Of a stretch of 60,688 nucleotides of DNA, positions 23,122-34,047 are shown in pieces; the stretch's first letter is position 1, and the number at the start of each line of letters is the position of its first letter. The DNA is from Diphasiastrum complanatum (lineage: Eukaryota; Streptophyta; Lycopodiopsida; Lycopodiales; Lycopodiaceae). The notes under the pieces are model-generated. The model was given only the letters and a program-made list of their open reading frames with translations, had not been told where the DNA came from and did not search any database. The stretch lies in contig MU833139.1 of assembly GCA_029204225.1 (NCBI GenBank), positions 1 through 60,688 on the forward strand, given 5' to 3'. The position numbers and the translations under genes are program-made.

Positions 23122-24639
23122 AGCTTTGCTAGCTCTCAACTCTCTTCCTGTTGAAACCCGAAGAGTCTACCCACATGGTGTAACCGCCAACTTAATGGTT
23201 TCAGCTGAAGCCCTCAAAGACAAAGATTGTCAACATGTTCTACTCACATGTTTTGTTATGTTTCATTTTTAAAGTAATTACTTGCACTAGTAACATCATG
23301 TACATATTAAAATCCACAAAAAGATAGTCGAGTATATTTTCTTTCTTTTTCACTTTTGAGATGAATCACTTGAACTATTAAATCTCATGTACGTAGTCTA
23401 AATCCTAACTCAACCACAAAAATATAGCCAAGTTTGAAACAAGTAGGCTCTCAACTATACCTTTTCAACAATGACCCAAGCTTGAGCATTGGCTTTTACA
23501 GTAACATAGACAATAAATGCCCAAGAAGTGTTTTTTCTACAAGCGATCTTCCTAGAAGTTTTGTTCATGTTTGGTATGTTTTGCCTTATTTGCACAACAT
23601 TGAGCTCTCATTCCTTGCAAGTATATTATTTTCTTGGTATGGTTCATTTTCAGGCATGTTTTGGTGTACTAAATTGCTATGTTGGACAATGACAATATCA
23701 TAAAGCCACTAATTTTTTGATGTACTAAGTGGCATATTGTTAGTTTTTTTTAATCCCTCAACTTTTTGTTTGCCAATGGTGTTGCAAGATTCTCTCATCT
23801 TTGCAAGTGTTGGTGCATTGCACTTTGAAATAAATAGTGTCCAAGCAAGGACTTACTTTAATCTTTGGCCACCTACAAACCTTTGTACCTACAAAAATCT
23901 CTAGTGTGTAAATGGTTGACTTTGTAGTGCCAAAATAAAGTACATTTTAAATTCTTGCAATGCAAGAATATTTGTGTTAGCTTTGATCAATCCACATTTT
24001 GAAACATTCAAAGTAGGGTCTCAAAGAAAAATTTAAGACATTAACAATTTACATACAAAGATGACATCAATACAAAGGATTAGTTTGACATAATGAAAGT
24101 TGGAAATTCTTAATCTTAAGCACACACACAATTGTGAGGGAATGATAAAAGATAAATATATATCAATAAGAGATGAAAGAATAAAAGAATATCGATGATC
24201 CCTTCTCAAGAATCAACTAAAAATTTCCATAAAGTCATTTAAAAATTCAACTCTTGAATCTACACTACCAAAGCTTATGAAATCATCTTCAATAGATTTT
24301 AACATCTCTAGTCTTTGTGATCCCTAGTCGCCATGACTAATTCTCTATGTAACATAATAAACCAACACTTGTAAGTTCTCTTTCATATTTACAATGATAC
24401 ATTATTTCCTTTGTCATTTATAAGCTTTAGAATAATAATCTTTCATACTTTACAGTTGAAATTGGACATTTCCTCAAAGAGTTCATTTTATGCTAGATGT
24501 TTGCCTGAAGCTCTTGTAATATGCTAGCATCAAAACTATTAAGCTAGTTGAAAACATGGTTTAATAGGACTTGAGAGGATCATGCAAAGTTGGTTGGTTT
24601 TTGGACCCAAGCTATATCTTTTCAAAGAATGAGTATCAT
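23122..24639. other. Flanking DNA with no recognised gene
   Basis: This is the 5' flank of the minus-strand copia above. Open frames are short and hydrophobic, and none resembles a known family. Confidence 0.45.
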
Positions 24640-25181
24640 TTTGATACGTATGTTTTGTTTGAGTTTGAATGCTTGGTTTTTTACCATGGGGGTATTGGCC
24701 TCCATTGGAGTACTTGGTGACTTGCAATCCTGCATATTGAACTTATACAATAGATCCCGTGCGTACTTGCTTTGTGTAAGAATAACAATGTCTTCCTTTT
24801 GCCAAACTTCAATACCAAGACAAAATGCATCAACCCTAAATCGCTCATGTCAAAGGTATTGGAAAGGTATGATTTGATTTCATCAATTAAGCCCATATTA
24901 CTTCTTGTAATAATCAAATCATTGACATAGAGGACAACGAACACTATATCTGAATTTTGCCTAAGAATATAAAGATTAGGATCAGCATCACTCTTTACCA
25001 TTCCCCTTTGCTTGAAGTGTTCATCAATGCAAGAGTACCATGCTCGTGGCGCTTGCTTCAGTCCACATATGGCTTTGTTGAGTTTACAAACCAAATGATC
25101 TCTCCCTGGCTCAACAAACCCTTGAGGTTGCTCTAAATACGAGGGAAAAGTGTTCGTGCACAGCAGAATGAGCTTTCTCAC
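24640..25181 (-). pseudogene. Copia reverse transcriptase fragment with altered YVDD
   Basis: Minus-strand RT palm from about 25150: LEQPQGFVEPGRDHLVCKLN, GLKQAPRAWYSC, DPNLYIL, then LYVNDLIIT and MSDLGLMHF, continuing after a shift with LTQSKYARDLLYKFNMQDC to about 24640. The catalytic motif reads YVND, with Asn for the first catalytic Asp, which should abolish polymerase activity. The 41.6-42.9 kb copy is from the same family (about 70% identical by eye) and has the same change. Both ends are truncated, the upper one abutting an LTR fragment near 25185. Confidence 0.92.
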
Positions 25182-25184
25182 TCT

Positions 25185-25550
25185 TTCCCTAAAGCATGAC
25201 TAAGCCTATCATAAACAAACAGAATGTTAGTGATAGAAATCACGTTCGATCTGATTACGTAGCCAAACATTAAGCAACAAAACATCAGAAAGATATTTTG
25301 TCGCGAACAACTAGACAAATTAATAGTCGCAAATAATTCGTGAAGAGCTAGACTGATAATAAATTGTGAATTAGTCATGAAAGACAAGACTAAATATTAG
25401 TTGCGAATAGCTAGACTAATAATGTGCTAAGAACAGACTACTAGATTAAGCAATCAGAGAGTCAAACAGAATGTAGAAAAGCATAGCAATATTGACACAA
25501 ATCTGAACACGGAACAAACAGAGCTGTTATCAGATTAAGTACACTATTTC
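25185..25550. repeat. Fragment of the TGTTGG-family LTR
   Basis: The words ATGACTAAGCCTATCA and GTGATAGAAATCACG match the same parts of the LTRs at about 22190-22230 and 55650-55700. The right part (near 25436-25540, AGCAATATTGACACA) matches 36400-36505. It is cut off at a G run that starts gypsy-like sequence. Confidence 0.75.
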
Positions 25551-25554
25551 GCAT

Positions 25555-25565
25555 GGGGGGGGGGG
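25555..25565. repeat. G11 homopolymer at a junction
   Basis: Eleven consecutive G mark the exact change from copia LTR to gypsy gag sequence. It may be a recombination or filler sequence, or an assembly artefact. Confidence 0.9.
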
Positions 25566-26320
25566 CAAGAGATTCCACTCCACCAACCAGAGTAAGGGAT
25601 TCGTGCTACAATTGTGGAGCCCCGGGTCACTATTTGCCTGATTGCCCTAAACCCAGGAGATCAGTAGGATATGTGTCGCTCTGCGCTAACTGTAAAGGCG
25701 AAGGGCATGTCACTCCTGAATGTCCTCAGCCACAACAACCATGGTCTAAACCAAGGTTTGTAAACTCGCCTAGAGAAGATGACCTTTGGCCATCTAAAAC
25801 TAACACTGACATGATAGTTCAGAGGATAGAAGTAGAGTCTGAATCATTAGATCAAAACCATGAATGGCCAGATTTAGATGTAGAGATAAATAAAGTAGCT
25901 ACTAGAAGTAGTAAAAATTCTTCCTCTTAAAGATAAAAAGAAAACTAAGACAAAATCTGCGAAAACCACAAAAAATGCGACAAAAAAAGCGAAAGTCACA
26001 GAACAGCCAGTAAAAATTTCTAATAGTAAAGAATTAGACCTTGATAGGCCTATTGAAAAATATTATGATGTTGATATTAGTTCAGAAGCTAAAAAGCTTT
26101 TAGACAAAGAAACTAGAAAAGTTAAAAAAGTAACATTTCAAATCCAGTTATAAGTAGCGAGATACCTAGAGATCCATCGCCACTTAGAAACCGTTCTTAT
26201 GATATAGTAGAAGGCCTTGTCTCCAAAATTTCCAATATAACTTTTAAACAATTATTAGATGATAATCAGTATTACAAGAAAGAAATTAAGCAATTTTTGC
26301 AAAATTAAAAGAAAAGAAAA
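25566..26320 (+). pseudogene. gag: Ty3/gypsy gag C-terminus with two zinc knuckles
   Basis: Two consecutive CX2CX4HX4C knuckles are visible (CYNCGAPGHYLPDC near 25605 and CANCKGEGHVTPEC near 25680), separated by about 13 residues. These bind genomic RNA in the particle. An acidic region follows to a stop at 25928, then a Lys-rich tail in other frames (25930-26320). The gag core upstream is missing. The first in-frame codons come directly after the G run. Confidence 0.85.
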
Positions 26321-26334
26321 GCAAAGCTACCATT

Positions 26335-26770
26335 AGTCAACGTAGAATTAGTTAATTACGGTGATGAAGGTCAACCCGAGATTCAGGTAGCAATCAATGG
26401 CTACATTTAGATAGTGTGCCCATAGATTCTGGATCTAGCATGAGCATAATGACTAAAGAAATAGCATATGAATTAGGCATTGATCATAGAATAGCACCCA
26501 CATTAAGACATCTATAAGTTAGCTGATGCAACTAGAAGATAACCAATAGGAGAATTGTCCCAAGTTATAGTTTATATTGGAGACCAAAAGTTTCTATGGA
26601 TTTTATAATATTAAGAACTACAAGACAATCGTCATATGAAGTGTTATTAGGACGACCATTGCTCTACCAGGCCGATGTCATAACCCACTGGAAGAAGAAG
26701 GAGATTACCTTCAGAGACCAGATGGAGACACCGACAGGAAAAAGTCACAAAATAATTACAATATCATGAA
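26335..26770 (+). pseudogene. Gypsy retropepsin-like domain 1
   Basis: The active-site segment PIDSGSSMSIMTKEIA is near 26420, followed by ADATRR, PIGELSQVIVYIGDQKF and the C-terminal LLGRPLLYQADVITHW near 26645-26690. This is a complete, frameshifted protease fold with the canonical DSG. A different protease domain follows at 26928, so this is the first of two. Confidence 0.8.
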
Positions 26771-26927
26771 AAAAGGATAAGTATGAAGGTGAGACACCTA
26801 CACCATCCTTGAGCTATACTTTAGAGGATGAAGGACTTCAGTCCGTAAGGAATGATGAAGGGGAGAGGTTTGTCACACTAAGTATACCTGCATATAGTAA
26901 TAAAGTAGAATATGTAGATAGAGGAGA

Positions 26928-27239
26928 TTGTGGAGTTCCAGAGATCAGACTATAGATAGAATACTAATAGAATCAGGATCCAGTATCAACTTAATAACAG
27001 AAACAATGGTTAAAGAATTAGGATTAGAAAAACATATACAGCCTATCACTTACCATGAAATCCATTTAGCAGACGCATCCAAATGCATACCAGTAGGTGA
27101 GCTAAAAGGTATTAGCGTACTTATAGAGACAGAGACGTTCATTATGAATTTCTTTGTCATAAACCCAGTAGATACACCACCTTATTCAATATTATTTGGA
27201 AGACCGTGGCTATATCAAGCACATGCTATTATAAACTAG
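26928..27239 (+). pseudogene. Gypsy retropepsin-like domain 2, catalytic Asp to Glu
   Basis: An open 103-codon frame reads LIESGSSINLITETM near 26968, then LADASKCIPVGELKG, FFVINPVDTPPYSILFGRPW and YQAHAI. The layout equals domain 1, but the catalytic triplet is ESG instead of DSG, so proteolysis is unlikely. By eye the two domains share roughly a third of residues, too different for a recent duplication. Confidence 0.8.
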
Positions 27240-27299
27240 TCTACCAAACATATATTTTTTTCAGACATTCTCACAGCCAGTCCAACAGGGGGTCACCTT

Positions 27300-27717
27300 T
27301 TGAGATGGGATGAGAAGTTAGCTAGACCTGCTGAATCTTGGATCAATTTCATAGAATGCTATGAGATTGACGAGGATGAGGAAATTCCAACAACATCCAA
27401 GTCAAGGAAAGTTCTAGGTGAAACCAGAGCAAGCATGACCGAAGGGATGGTAGATAAAACAGATTATGTAGAACTAGAAATTAATAAAGGTAAAATTTTG
27501 AATTTATATAAACACCACCAGGAACATGAAGAGTATATATTACTTCTTCAGAAATACCAAAACGTATTTGCTTGGTCGATGGACGATTTAATAGGAATAC
27601 CAGTCAAATGGGACGAACATAGAATAGATCTTATTCAGGGAACAATGTATTATAATCCTGTTCTAAGCAGTGAGTGGGTGTCACCAATAGTTATAGTAGA
27701 AATGGGTTCAAACTGAT
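27300..27717 (+). pseudogene. Gypsy reverse transcriptase N-terminus, truncated
   Basis: The frame contains the pre-RT helix and first RT motif of plant gypsy elements: YQNVFAWSMDDLIGIP near 27555, then HRIDLIQG, then SSEWVSPIVIV near 27667. Between the last two, a block of about 20-30 residues that normally holds the ELDKLLxAGFI segment is missing. The frame stops at 27717, where a repeat begins, and RT palm, RNase H and integrase are absent. Confidence 0.8.
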
Positions 27718-27740
27718 TTTGTTTGGAGGCGGGATATGTA

Positions 27741-27785
27741 ATGGTCATTCCATCTTTCGGGATTCACTATGAGGCTTACACAGTT
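27741..27785. repeat. 45-base fragment duplicating part of the 28.1-kb repeat
   Basis: It matches 28733-28777 in the same orientation with only a few differences. It sits alone, 340 bases outside the larger repeat copy. Confidence 0.85.
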
Positions 27786-28124
27786 ATGGCTTGTTATTAC
27801 TAACTAGCATTTTCGTTCATAGATCCCCTGTCTCAGAGGATCTATTTACTACGATTCTTTTTACTTGCTTCTTCTTCATAATCGTTTCTGCCTGTTACCA
27901 AGCTTCATGGCATTCGTTAGATGGTTTCTTGATTTTACAATGCCAATCCAAGCAGAAGGGACAGAGTTTCGTTGTAGTATATTTCTTTGTCTTGCCTGTC
28001 AGAGGACTACTCAGGGTCGTCACTCTTGAATGCACTTACATTCTACATAAAGATGAAAGCCTAGAACGCTCTTTCACAGAACTTAGTGCAGCCCAAATGA
28101 ACGTTCTATAGATTCTACTGCTAC

Positions 28125-28921
28125 TTACTCTAAAAATGGATTGAAATCAGATTCTACACTACACTGAACTGAGCTACATTTGCATAACTAATAAACAAGA
28201 AACAAGAACTAAACTACAGCATGTTAGAAGTCCAAGAATCAAGAAACTAACCAGCCTTTTGATTCTTGGACATCCCAAGAACATCAAGAACTAGAATGTT
28301 AGAGAATATGCAAGATTTATGCCACATTTCTAGCCTATTTAGTTTACTTGAATGTTGGCTCCTACATTAATCCACAAGAAACTCTAAATCCACAACCACA
28401 CCCAATATGAATGGAAGGGCATGATCATAGGGGCATCACTCAAGAAAACCATCATGATCAAGGAGCTTAGTGTAGCATCAAACTCATGGAAAATTTTCTT
28501 ATTAAGCATGGAGTAGATACAATGCAAAAAGCTCCTCTTCACAAAGAGGGAGTCTCTTAAATAAGCAAGAGAGCTCCTTAGGTGAAATCCTAGTGGAATT
28601 TCCACATTTCACAAATTACAAGTGGAATATTGCTCTCCACTAGAGGTCACCATCAAAAGGTGGCTCACTCTACTTTCTTTAAGAGGGGTATACTTGCATT
28701 TATTACATTTGCTTAGAAATACTAGTTCCTACATGGTCATTCCATCTTTCGGGATTCACCATGAGGCTTACACAGTTCTTGCATGTCTTTCCTAGCTAGT
28801 ATTTCTCGACTCTCAGTCTTCATTAGTCTCGTCTTCTCAGAGACCTCCTCGGTCTAAGGTGAGGGGTGCTCTTGAGTTGCGTTGTCTGAGTATCTTGAGG
28901 ATTCGTCAGAATTAGCCAACA
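28125..28921 (-). mobile_element. Inverted second copy of the 0.8-kb repeat
   Basis: The reverse complement matches 20046-20863 from TGTTGGCT (ending at 28921) to GAGTAA (28125). Both copies stop similarity at the same points, which supports these as true element ends. No ORF. No clear target-site duplication is visible at this copy. Confidence 0.8.
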
Positions 28922-31099
28922 TCATCCCACCCCTAATGTGTTACAGGACCCACTGCAACTCATATTGGACGATGTTGCTCTGCTTTGCATTTGCATCTTC
29001 GATTGTCACTTGGAAAAGTGTAGATCCTCGTTCGCTTACATAAAACCAAGTGCTTATTGTTTCCAGTCTTTATCAAAAAAATTGTTTTCACAAATCGCCG
29101 CCATTGGATCAGATGTCTTATTGCTATATAGGTGGTTGACATTCTCAAAATTGGAGAGTTCTCAGCAGCTTCACAACTTGCATGCTCGAATGCTTTCCTC
29201 GTGTCTCTTTCTTTCGTTGCATCTGCCATGGATGATTTCATTTCTAGTTTCTAGGCAGATTCTAACTTTTGGGAGGTTGTATCCTCCATATTGCTTCTGG
29301 GCATTTCCGTGGTTCTTCTCTCAGTTGAAGTTCCAGTCTTGTCGATGCTCTTTTCTGATAGGTAGCACAAATCTTGGTTATCAATCTCAATGGGATGGAC
29401 TCATCATCAAAAATTTGGTGGTAGAAACAATTTTGGATGGACGGTTTGGTAACAGTGAGGAAACATGATGAAGGCTTAGTGACAGGGTGAAGAAACTGAT
29501 AGTTCTACAATTGCAGCCTTGGACCCTGGCAATGTCGAGCTTCGACCACCACTTGCTGGGTGAGGAGTTTGCTTTATTTGCAGGTTCACGGATGTCTTCA
29601 TCTTTCATTTTCTGTAGCTCTTTCTTTTGATCCGTTACTTTTGGATCTCTTTGGGCTTCATAAGAGGGGATTCAACTATCATTACTCCAGAGAGTTTCTT
29701 TTGATCAAGATCGATCTGATTCATCTGTTGCTTAAGTTTTGTCCTTTCCTCCTCAGCATCCTGAATCTTTCTCTTTATTTGTTTTGGCTGCTTTGTCTGC
29801 TTCTTAGGTCTTCGTTTGACTGATCAACCATTGTAGGTGGCAATTGGTCTCCGCAAGACATTTGCAATGATCTTTCAACTGCTTTGGTAGGACTATAAAA
29901 AACTAGGAATTTCTTAGAAGAAATGTAAACTGATGATAAACAAACAGATGGAAGGAAGGGTGGTGGTGGTGACATTGGTAGATGGTGTGGGCAATAGTCA
30001 TGGGAATGTATGCAAATGTATGACAAGAGGCTAGTTGAAGAAGGAGACTGATTTTCCAATGTTTGTGTTTTCTTTTTCTAAAGGATCTTGGCTTTGTGAC
30101 CTTGGCTGTCGATCTTGCTGGTGTTGTTGCTGGCAGCGTAACTGCTCCAGTGGATCCAAGCAGATCCACTCTCTCCCCCCCAAAAAAAAATCTGCTGGTG
30201 GAGATGTTGTTGCTGGTAACTGTTCATGCTCAGGATTGGATCGGCGTGTGGAGCAAGTAGTTGAAACTCGTTGAACATGCGACTGGACTAAAGATTGAAC
30301 AAATTTTAACTAAATTTGTTTTGATCTTGCTGTAGTTGACTCAAAGAATAATATGGCAATGAGATGCAGGAATCAACTCTAAGTTGACATGGATTTTTCA
30401 TATGTCTCAAAAATCCTAAACTGCTATACAAGGGAATCTGAAGATGGATAGATGAATGAAAATGTTCATGGAGATGCTCTATAGAAGACTCTCGTGCAAT
30501 AGCTATTTCTCATGCAAAAATCAATCACATAAAATAGGTGAAGAGGAACAAGGGAATAAACAAATGTTACAGAGAGTGAAAACTGTATAGCGCTTATCGA
30601 ACAAAACTTGCATTCATCAACATTGATAATGTACCTTAATAATTGCAATATTTCAGTTGTTTTGTAGAGTAATGTGACTTACTCTGACATGCCCTTGTCA
30701 AAACAAGACAGGGTTGGTTACACTAAATCAACCATCATTAATAGTAGATATTGTAAGATAAAGCTTGAGATGCAGGTATTATTGAGGTACTATGTCTTGA
30801 GGACCTCTGTGAACAAGAGATTCAGAACCGAATCTCTATATGGATTTTTGAATCCAAGAAATATTGTGTATTGGCACATTGGAAATCTTATCAGCATGTG
30901 AAAGACAAATAGATTTGAGGTTGTAGAAGAAGAGAAAAACTGTCAATTCCCTGTGGAGGTTGCTCTTGATTGGACATTGTAGCAGATGATAGAATATTGG
31001 TTTCGCTTTCTGTCGACAAGGACTCATTTCATATTGTCTTGTTTCATTATGGAGCTGGTGTATTGTGCGGTATTGTAGAAGTTTGCTAGAAACTTCTCG
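28922..31099. other. Unassigned DNA with Gln-rich, gene-like minus-strand traces
   Basis: On the minus strand from about 30290 to 29600, fragments rich in Gln, Pro and Ser (for example CQQQHQQDRQPRSQSQDP near 30110) are followed by a Lys/Gln-rich, coiled-coil-like piece (KRKIQDAEEERTKLKQQ near 29765). The frames are interrupted by stops and shifts. It could be the remains of a regulatory protein gene or of a retrotransposon accessory frame. I do not recognise it. Confidence 0.35.
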
Positions 31100-32488
31100 A
31101 GTGAGCAGCAGATTTAACTGTTGGTTGCTATGGTGCTCGTGTGGTTGTCGTGAGGATCGTATCGGGAGTCATAACTAACGTGAAGGGCAGGTAGGATCGT
31201 AGTTGGTTGCTTTAGACAGTCTTTGAAAGTGTGCTTTTGGATACAGTCGGGACACTCAGCATGGTACTGGACAATCAACCATGAAGTGGCTGGTTTCACC
31301 ACAGACGAGCAGTGGCCCTTGTATAACGATGTAGCCATCTTGTATGGCTAGTGGTTCTGGACTTGCTGGTGGATATGCATGATAAGACAAGGAATTTCCA
31401 GATTGTGATGGGTGTTCTTCATATTGTTGAACTATATGTGCTTGAATAGGTCGATATGAAGGACAAGCATCAACCAGATGTGTAGCCTGGCAGTGTGGGC
31501 ACCATATTATTTGTCGTCTATAAGGTACCTATGCAGGGTTTGACTGATTAGGCATACTGCTTTGGATAGACTTCAGGGTAGTTTGAAACTCATTGGTGAG
31601 TTTCTCCATTTAAAGTTGGTGTTCCTTATTAAGCAACTCCAGCTGTGATTTTCAAAGCTGATCTCAAGTGTTCTCGATCGGCTTCGACTCATGGACAGGA
31701 GCACGTGGTGCTTGTCTTTCCCTGGATTCGTCAACATCTGATCCTTCGTCTTATTCCTTGATGGCATCAAACATAGCTAACTTTAGACTCGTGTATTCAT
31801 CATTGGATTTAAGCTCACGTCTAATCCATCTTAGAAGGCCGACTAAAAACTAGATGATGAGCATTTGTTCAGAGGGTTGTTCCTGTACTTGACTTTTGAG
31901 GCGTTTGAAACGCTCGATACAGTCTCGTACACGTTCATCCTTTGCCATCTTGACGTTTCTCAAATTGACAAAAGGACTCTCGATCAAGCGAAAGGGCTTA
32001 AAAGGCTTGATAAAGGACTCTTTCAAGATCGACCAGTCTATCTTATCTTCATGATCAAGGTTGAAAAACCAATCACGTGCTTTAGCAATCATGGTCATCA
32101 AAAACAGTTGGACCATAGCATCGGGGGATGTTTCGCCATATACATCACATGCATTCTCAAAGATTTGCAAAAATCGTTGAGGGTCCGAACTACTATCAAA
32201 TTTTGGTAGATCTAGCATGGGTGTACGTCTCTCATGATGAGCATTGTGGGTAGCAGAGACTCCAGTAAGGTTGGTTCTGACATGGGATGTTTCAATACCA
32301 TGAACATGGGTTATGGCTTGCGAGGACTCGGCTCTATCATGTTCTTGTCCTTCGAATGGGTTTGTGGATGGCTCGTAGGGTTGGGACCGCATTCGGTAGA
32401 ATCTATGACATCTCATTTGTTCAGTTGTAGGGGACCTTACCTCGTATGGATAATCGTCTGCGATTTCAGAATTTGTATGTTGGTCCAT
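31100..32488 (-). pseudogene. gag: Ty3/gypsy gag, minus strand
   Basis: A 212-codon frame from 32488 (start MDQHTNSEIADD) carries the retrotransposon-gag domain: LDLPKFDSSSDPQRFLQIFE, AMVQLFLMTMIAKARDWFFN and VRDCIERFKRL, ending at a stop at 31850. Past it the frame resumes with an acidic linker, a first knuckle-like CPHCQATHLVDAC near 31490 and a damaged second one (VCGETSHFMVDC near 31300) missing its first Cys. Near 32030 the words DWFFNLDHEDK resemble the gag at 10.6 kb, so the two are related families. It lies head-on against the plus-strand integrase end at 32.78 kb. Confidence 0.88.
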
Positions 32489-32533
32489 TGGGTACTGCGG
32501 TATGAGTTGCTGGAATTTTTGGATTTTATAGGG

Positions 32534-32586
32534 TTTTTGGTGTTTTTGGATTTTTTAGGATTTTTGGTGTTTTTGGATTTTTTAGG
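32534..32586. repeat. Two exact 26-base repeats, period 27
   Basis: TTTTTGGTGTTTTTGGATTT... occupies 32534-32559 and again 32561-32586 without change, with one spacer base. It lies in the presumed leader of the minus-strand gypsy gag. Confidence 0.9.
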
Positions 32587-32779
32587 GTGTTGAAGGAAGT
32601 GAAGGTGGAGACTCAATATAAAAAGGGCTTTCTATTGGTATGAGTGTTGTTTTTTGAATTTTTTTTTTTTTCAGTCTCGAAGGTGGGGAAGATGGTGGTT
32701 TGGTCGAAATGGCAATCAGAGGTGTTGATCAAAAGTTATGGTCCAGTCGAGATGGGTGTTAATTGCTCCGGTCTCAGCT

Positions 32780-33042
32780 TTTATTAATCGAGACTGAACG
32801 AGTTCAGAATAAAAGAAAAAAATTTCGACCAATACATTAAAAAAATAAAAATCAAACGAGGGGACTACGTGCTTCTGTATGATAATAGACACATGTTGTT
32901 TCTGAGAAATTACATACTAGATGGATGGGACCTTACAAAGTCATTGAAGTTTTTAACAATGGATCACTTCAGTTAGCCGATCTTGAAGGACATTCACTTG
33001 ATACTCAAGTAAATGGCTCAAGGGTGAAGTGCTATCATGACT
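32780..33042 (+). pseudogene. Gypsy integrase C-terminal (GPY/F) domain
   Basis: The plus strand reads KEKNFDQYIKK, IKRGDYVLLYDNRHM, then after one frameshift RWMGPYKVIEVFNNGSLQL, DLEG and NGSRVKCYHD with a stop near 33042. This is the DNA-binding tail of gypsy integrase, and GPYKV is its hallmark. Everything upstream is missing. The accessory frame at 34.05 kb lies downstream in the same direction and may belong to the same element. Confidence 0.85.
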
Positions 33043-34030
33043 AATTTCCGATACTATTCACATTTTATCCAGTTTTTTAAGACTGTCATCTTTGGTCCAA
33101 TCATTTCCACGGGAAATTTGCAACACTTGCACCTTCTCATTCTTCGCCCATATGTGTTGTAGAAAATTTGCGACACTAGTTACATTTCGTTCAATTGTCA
33201 ATCCATTGCCTTCACAAATGTGCAAAAAATGCGACAATTTCAAGACATTTCCATTTTTGCTACATTTCTATTTTCACTGCATTTTGTGCGAAAATGCCAA
33301 CACCTTCGCTTCATTGTTGTCACTATACTTTTGCAAAAAAGCCGACACCATATTGGAATATGGTATATTAAGTAGATCCACCATTTCTGGGAACATGGAA
33401 AATTGCGACACTTCAACCTTCACATTTTTCGAGATTTTCCTTCATTCCATCTTTGACCTTTGGGAAATTGCGAAAAAATATAACATTTTGCTAGAATGTT
33501 GCATATCATCTTGCACATACCTTTGTTTTCATCATGTTTTCATGTCACTAGCACAGTGGAAATATGTGAAAAACACGACACCTTCGCATTTTTCGCCGAT
33601 CAATACATTTTTTGCCAATATATTTTTTTTCATACATTTTTTCACCCATACATTTTAACGAAGAGAGCCACAGTCTTTGCTTCCAATATCACGCATTGTT
33701 TCATAGATTGTGTATATTATTATTTTTGCAGTTCAATACTCACAAATACTGAGCTGAACTTTTGCGAACTGAGCAAAGCATTTGTGTATTTTGTTTATTT
33801 TTCACTTATTTAATTATTTTTGTTTGTTTTTAGGACTAGATACTTTATTGTTGAGTATGTACCTTCAAAACGAAGGACACGTTTTCATTTAATATTGGTC
33901 TAATCCGTCGATATATCATCAATACACCAAAAACCTCAAACACTTCTGTTTTTTTCGCCACCACTTTTCCATCACTCTTGATCTCTGATTTCGTGAATTG
34001 TTACGATAAGCTCTCTTCCGCCATCGCTGG
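33043..34030 (+). other. Spacer after integrase, rich in a GCGACAC-type word
   Basis: No gene. Variants of AAATTGCGACACTT recur about eight times (near 33116, 33165, 33232, 33289, 33340, 33400, 33470, 33575). A minor F-rich open frame here is a by-product of the AT-rich composition. Confidence 0.5.
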
Positions 34031-34047
34031 TTTACTATTATGAGCGT

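Noticed and set aside
25553-27717. Endogenous pararetrovirus (caulimovirus-like) fragment
   Set aside because: Two gag-type zinc knuckles, gypsy protease spacing and the SSEWVSPIV motif fit Ty3/gypsy. No movement protein or coat signature is seen.
28938-29468. A 176-codon plus-strand frame
   Set aside because: Leu/Phe/Ser-rich composition typical of the reverse of an AT-poor coding strand. The minus strand looks more gene-like, but neither is recognisable.
32234-32593. A plus-strand frame with FLDFLGFLVF repeats
   Set aside because: It is antisense to gypsy gag and its leader. The repeats are the 27-base tandem read through.
33092-33658. A 188-codon Phe/Cys-rich plus-strand frame
   Set aside because: It comes from the AT-rich, repeat-word spacer after integrase. 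No family match, and composition explains it.
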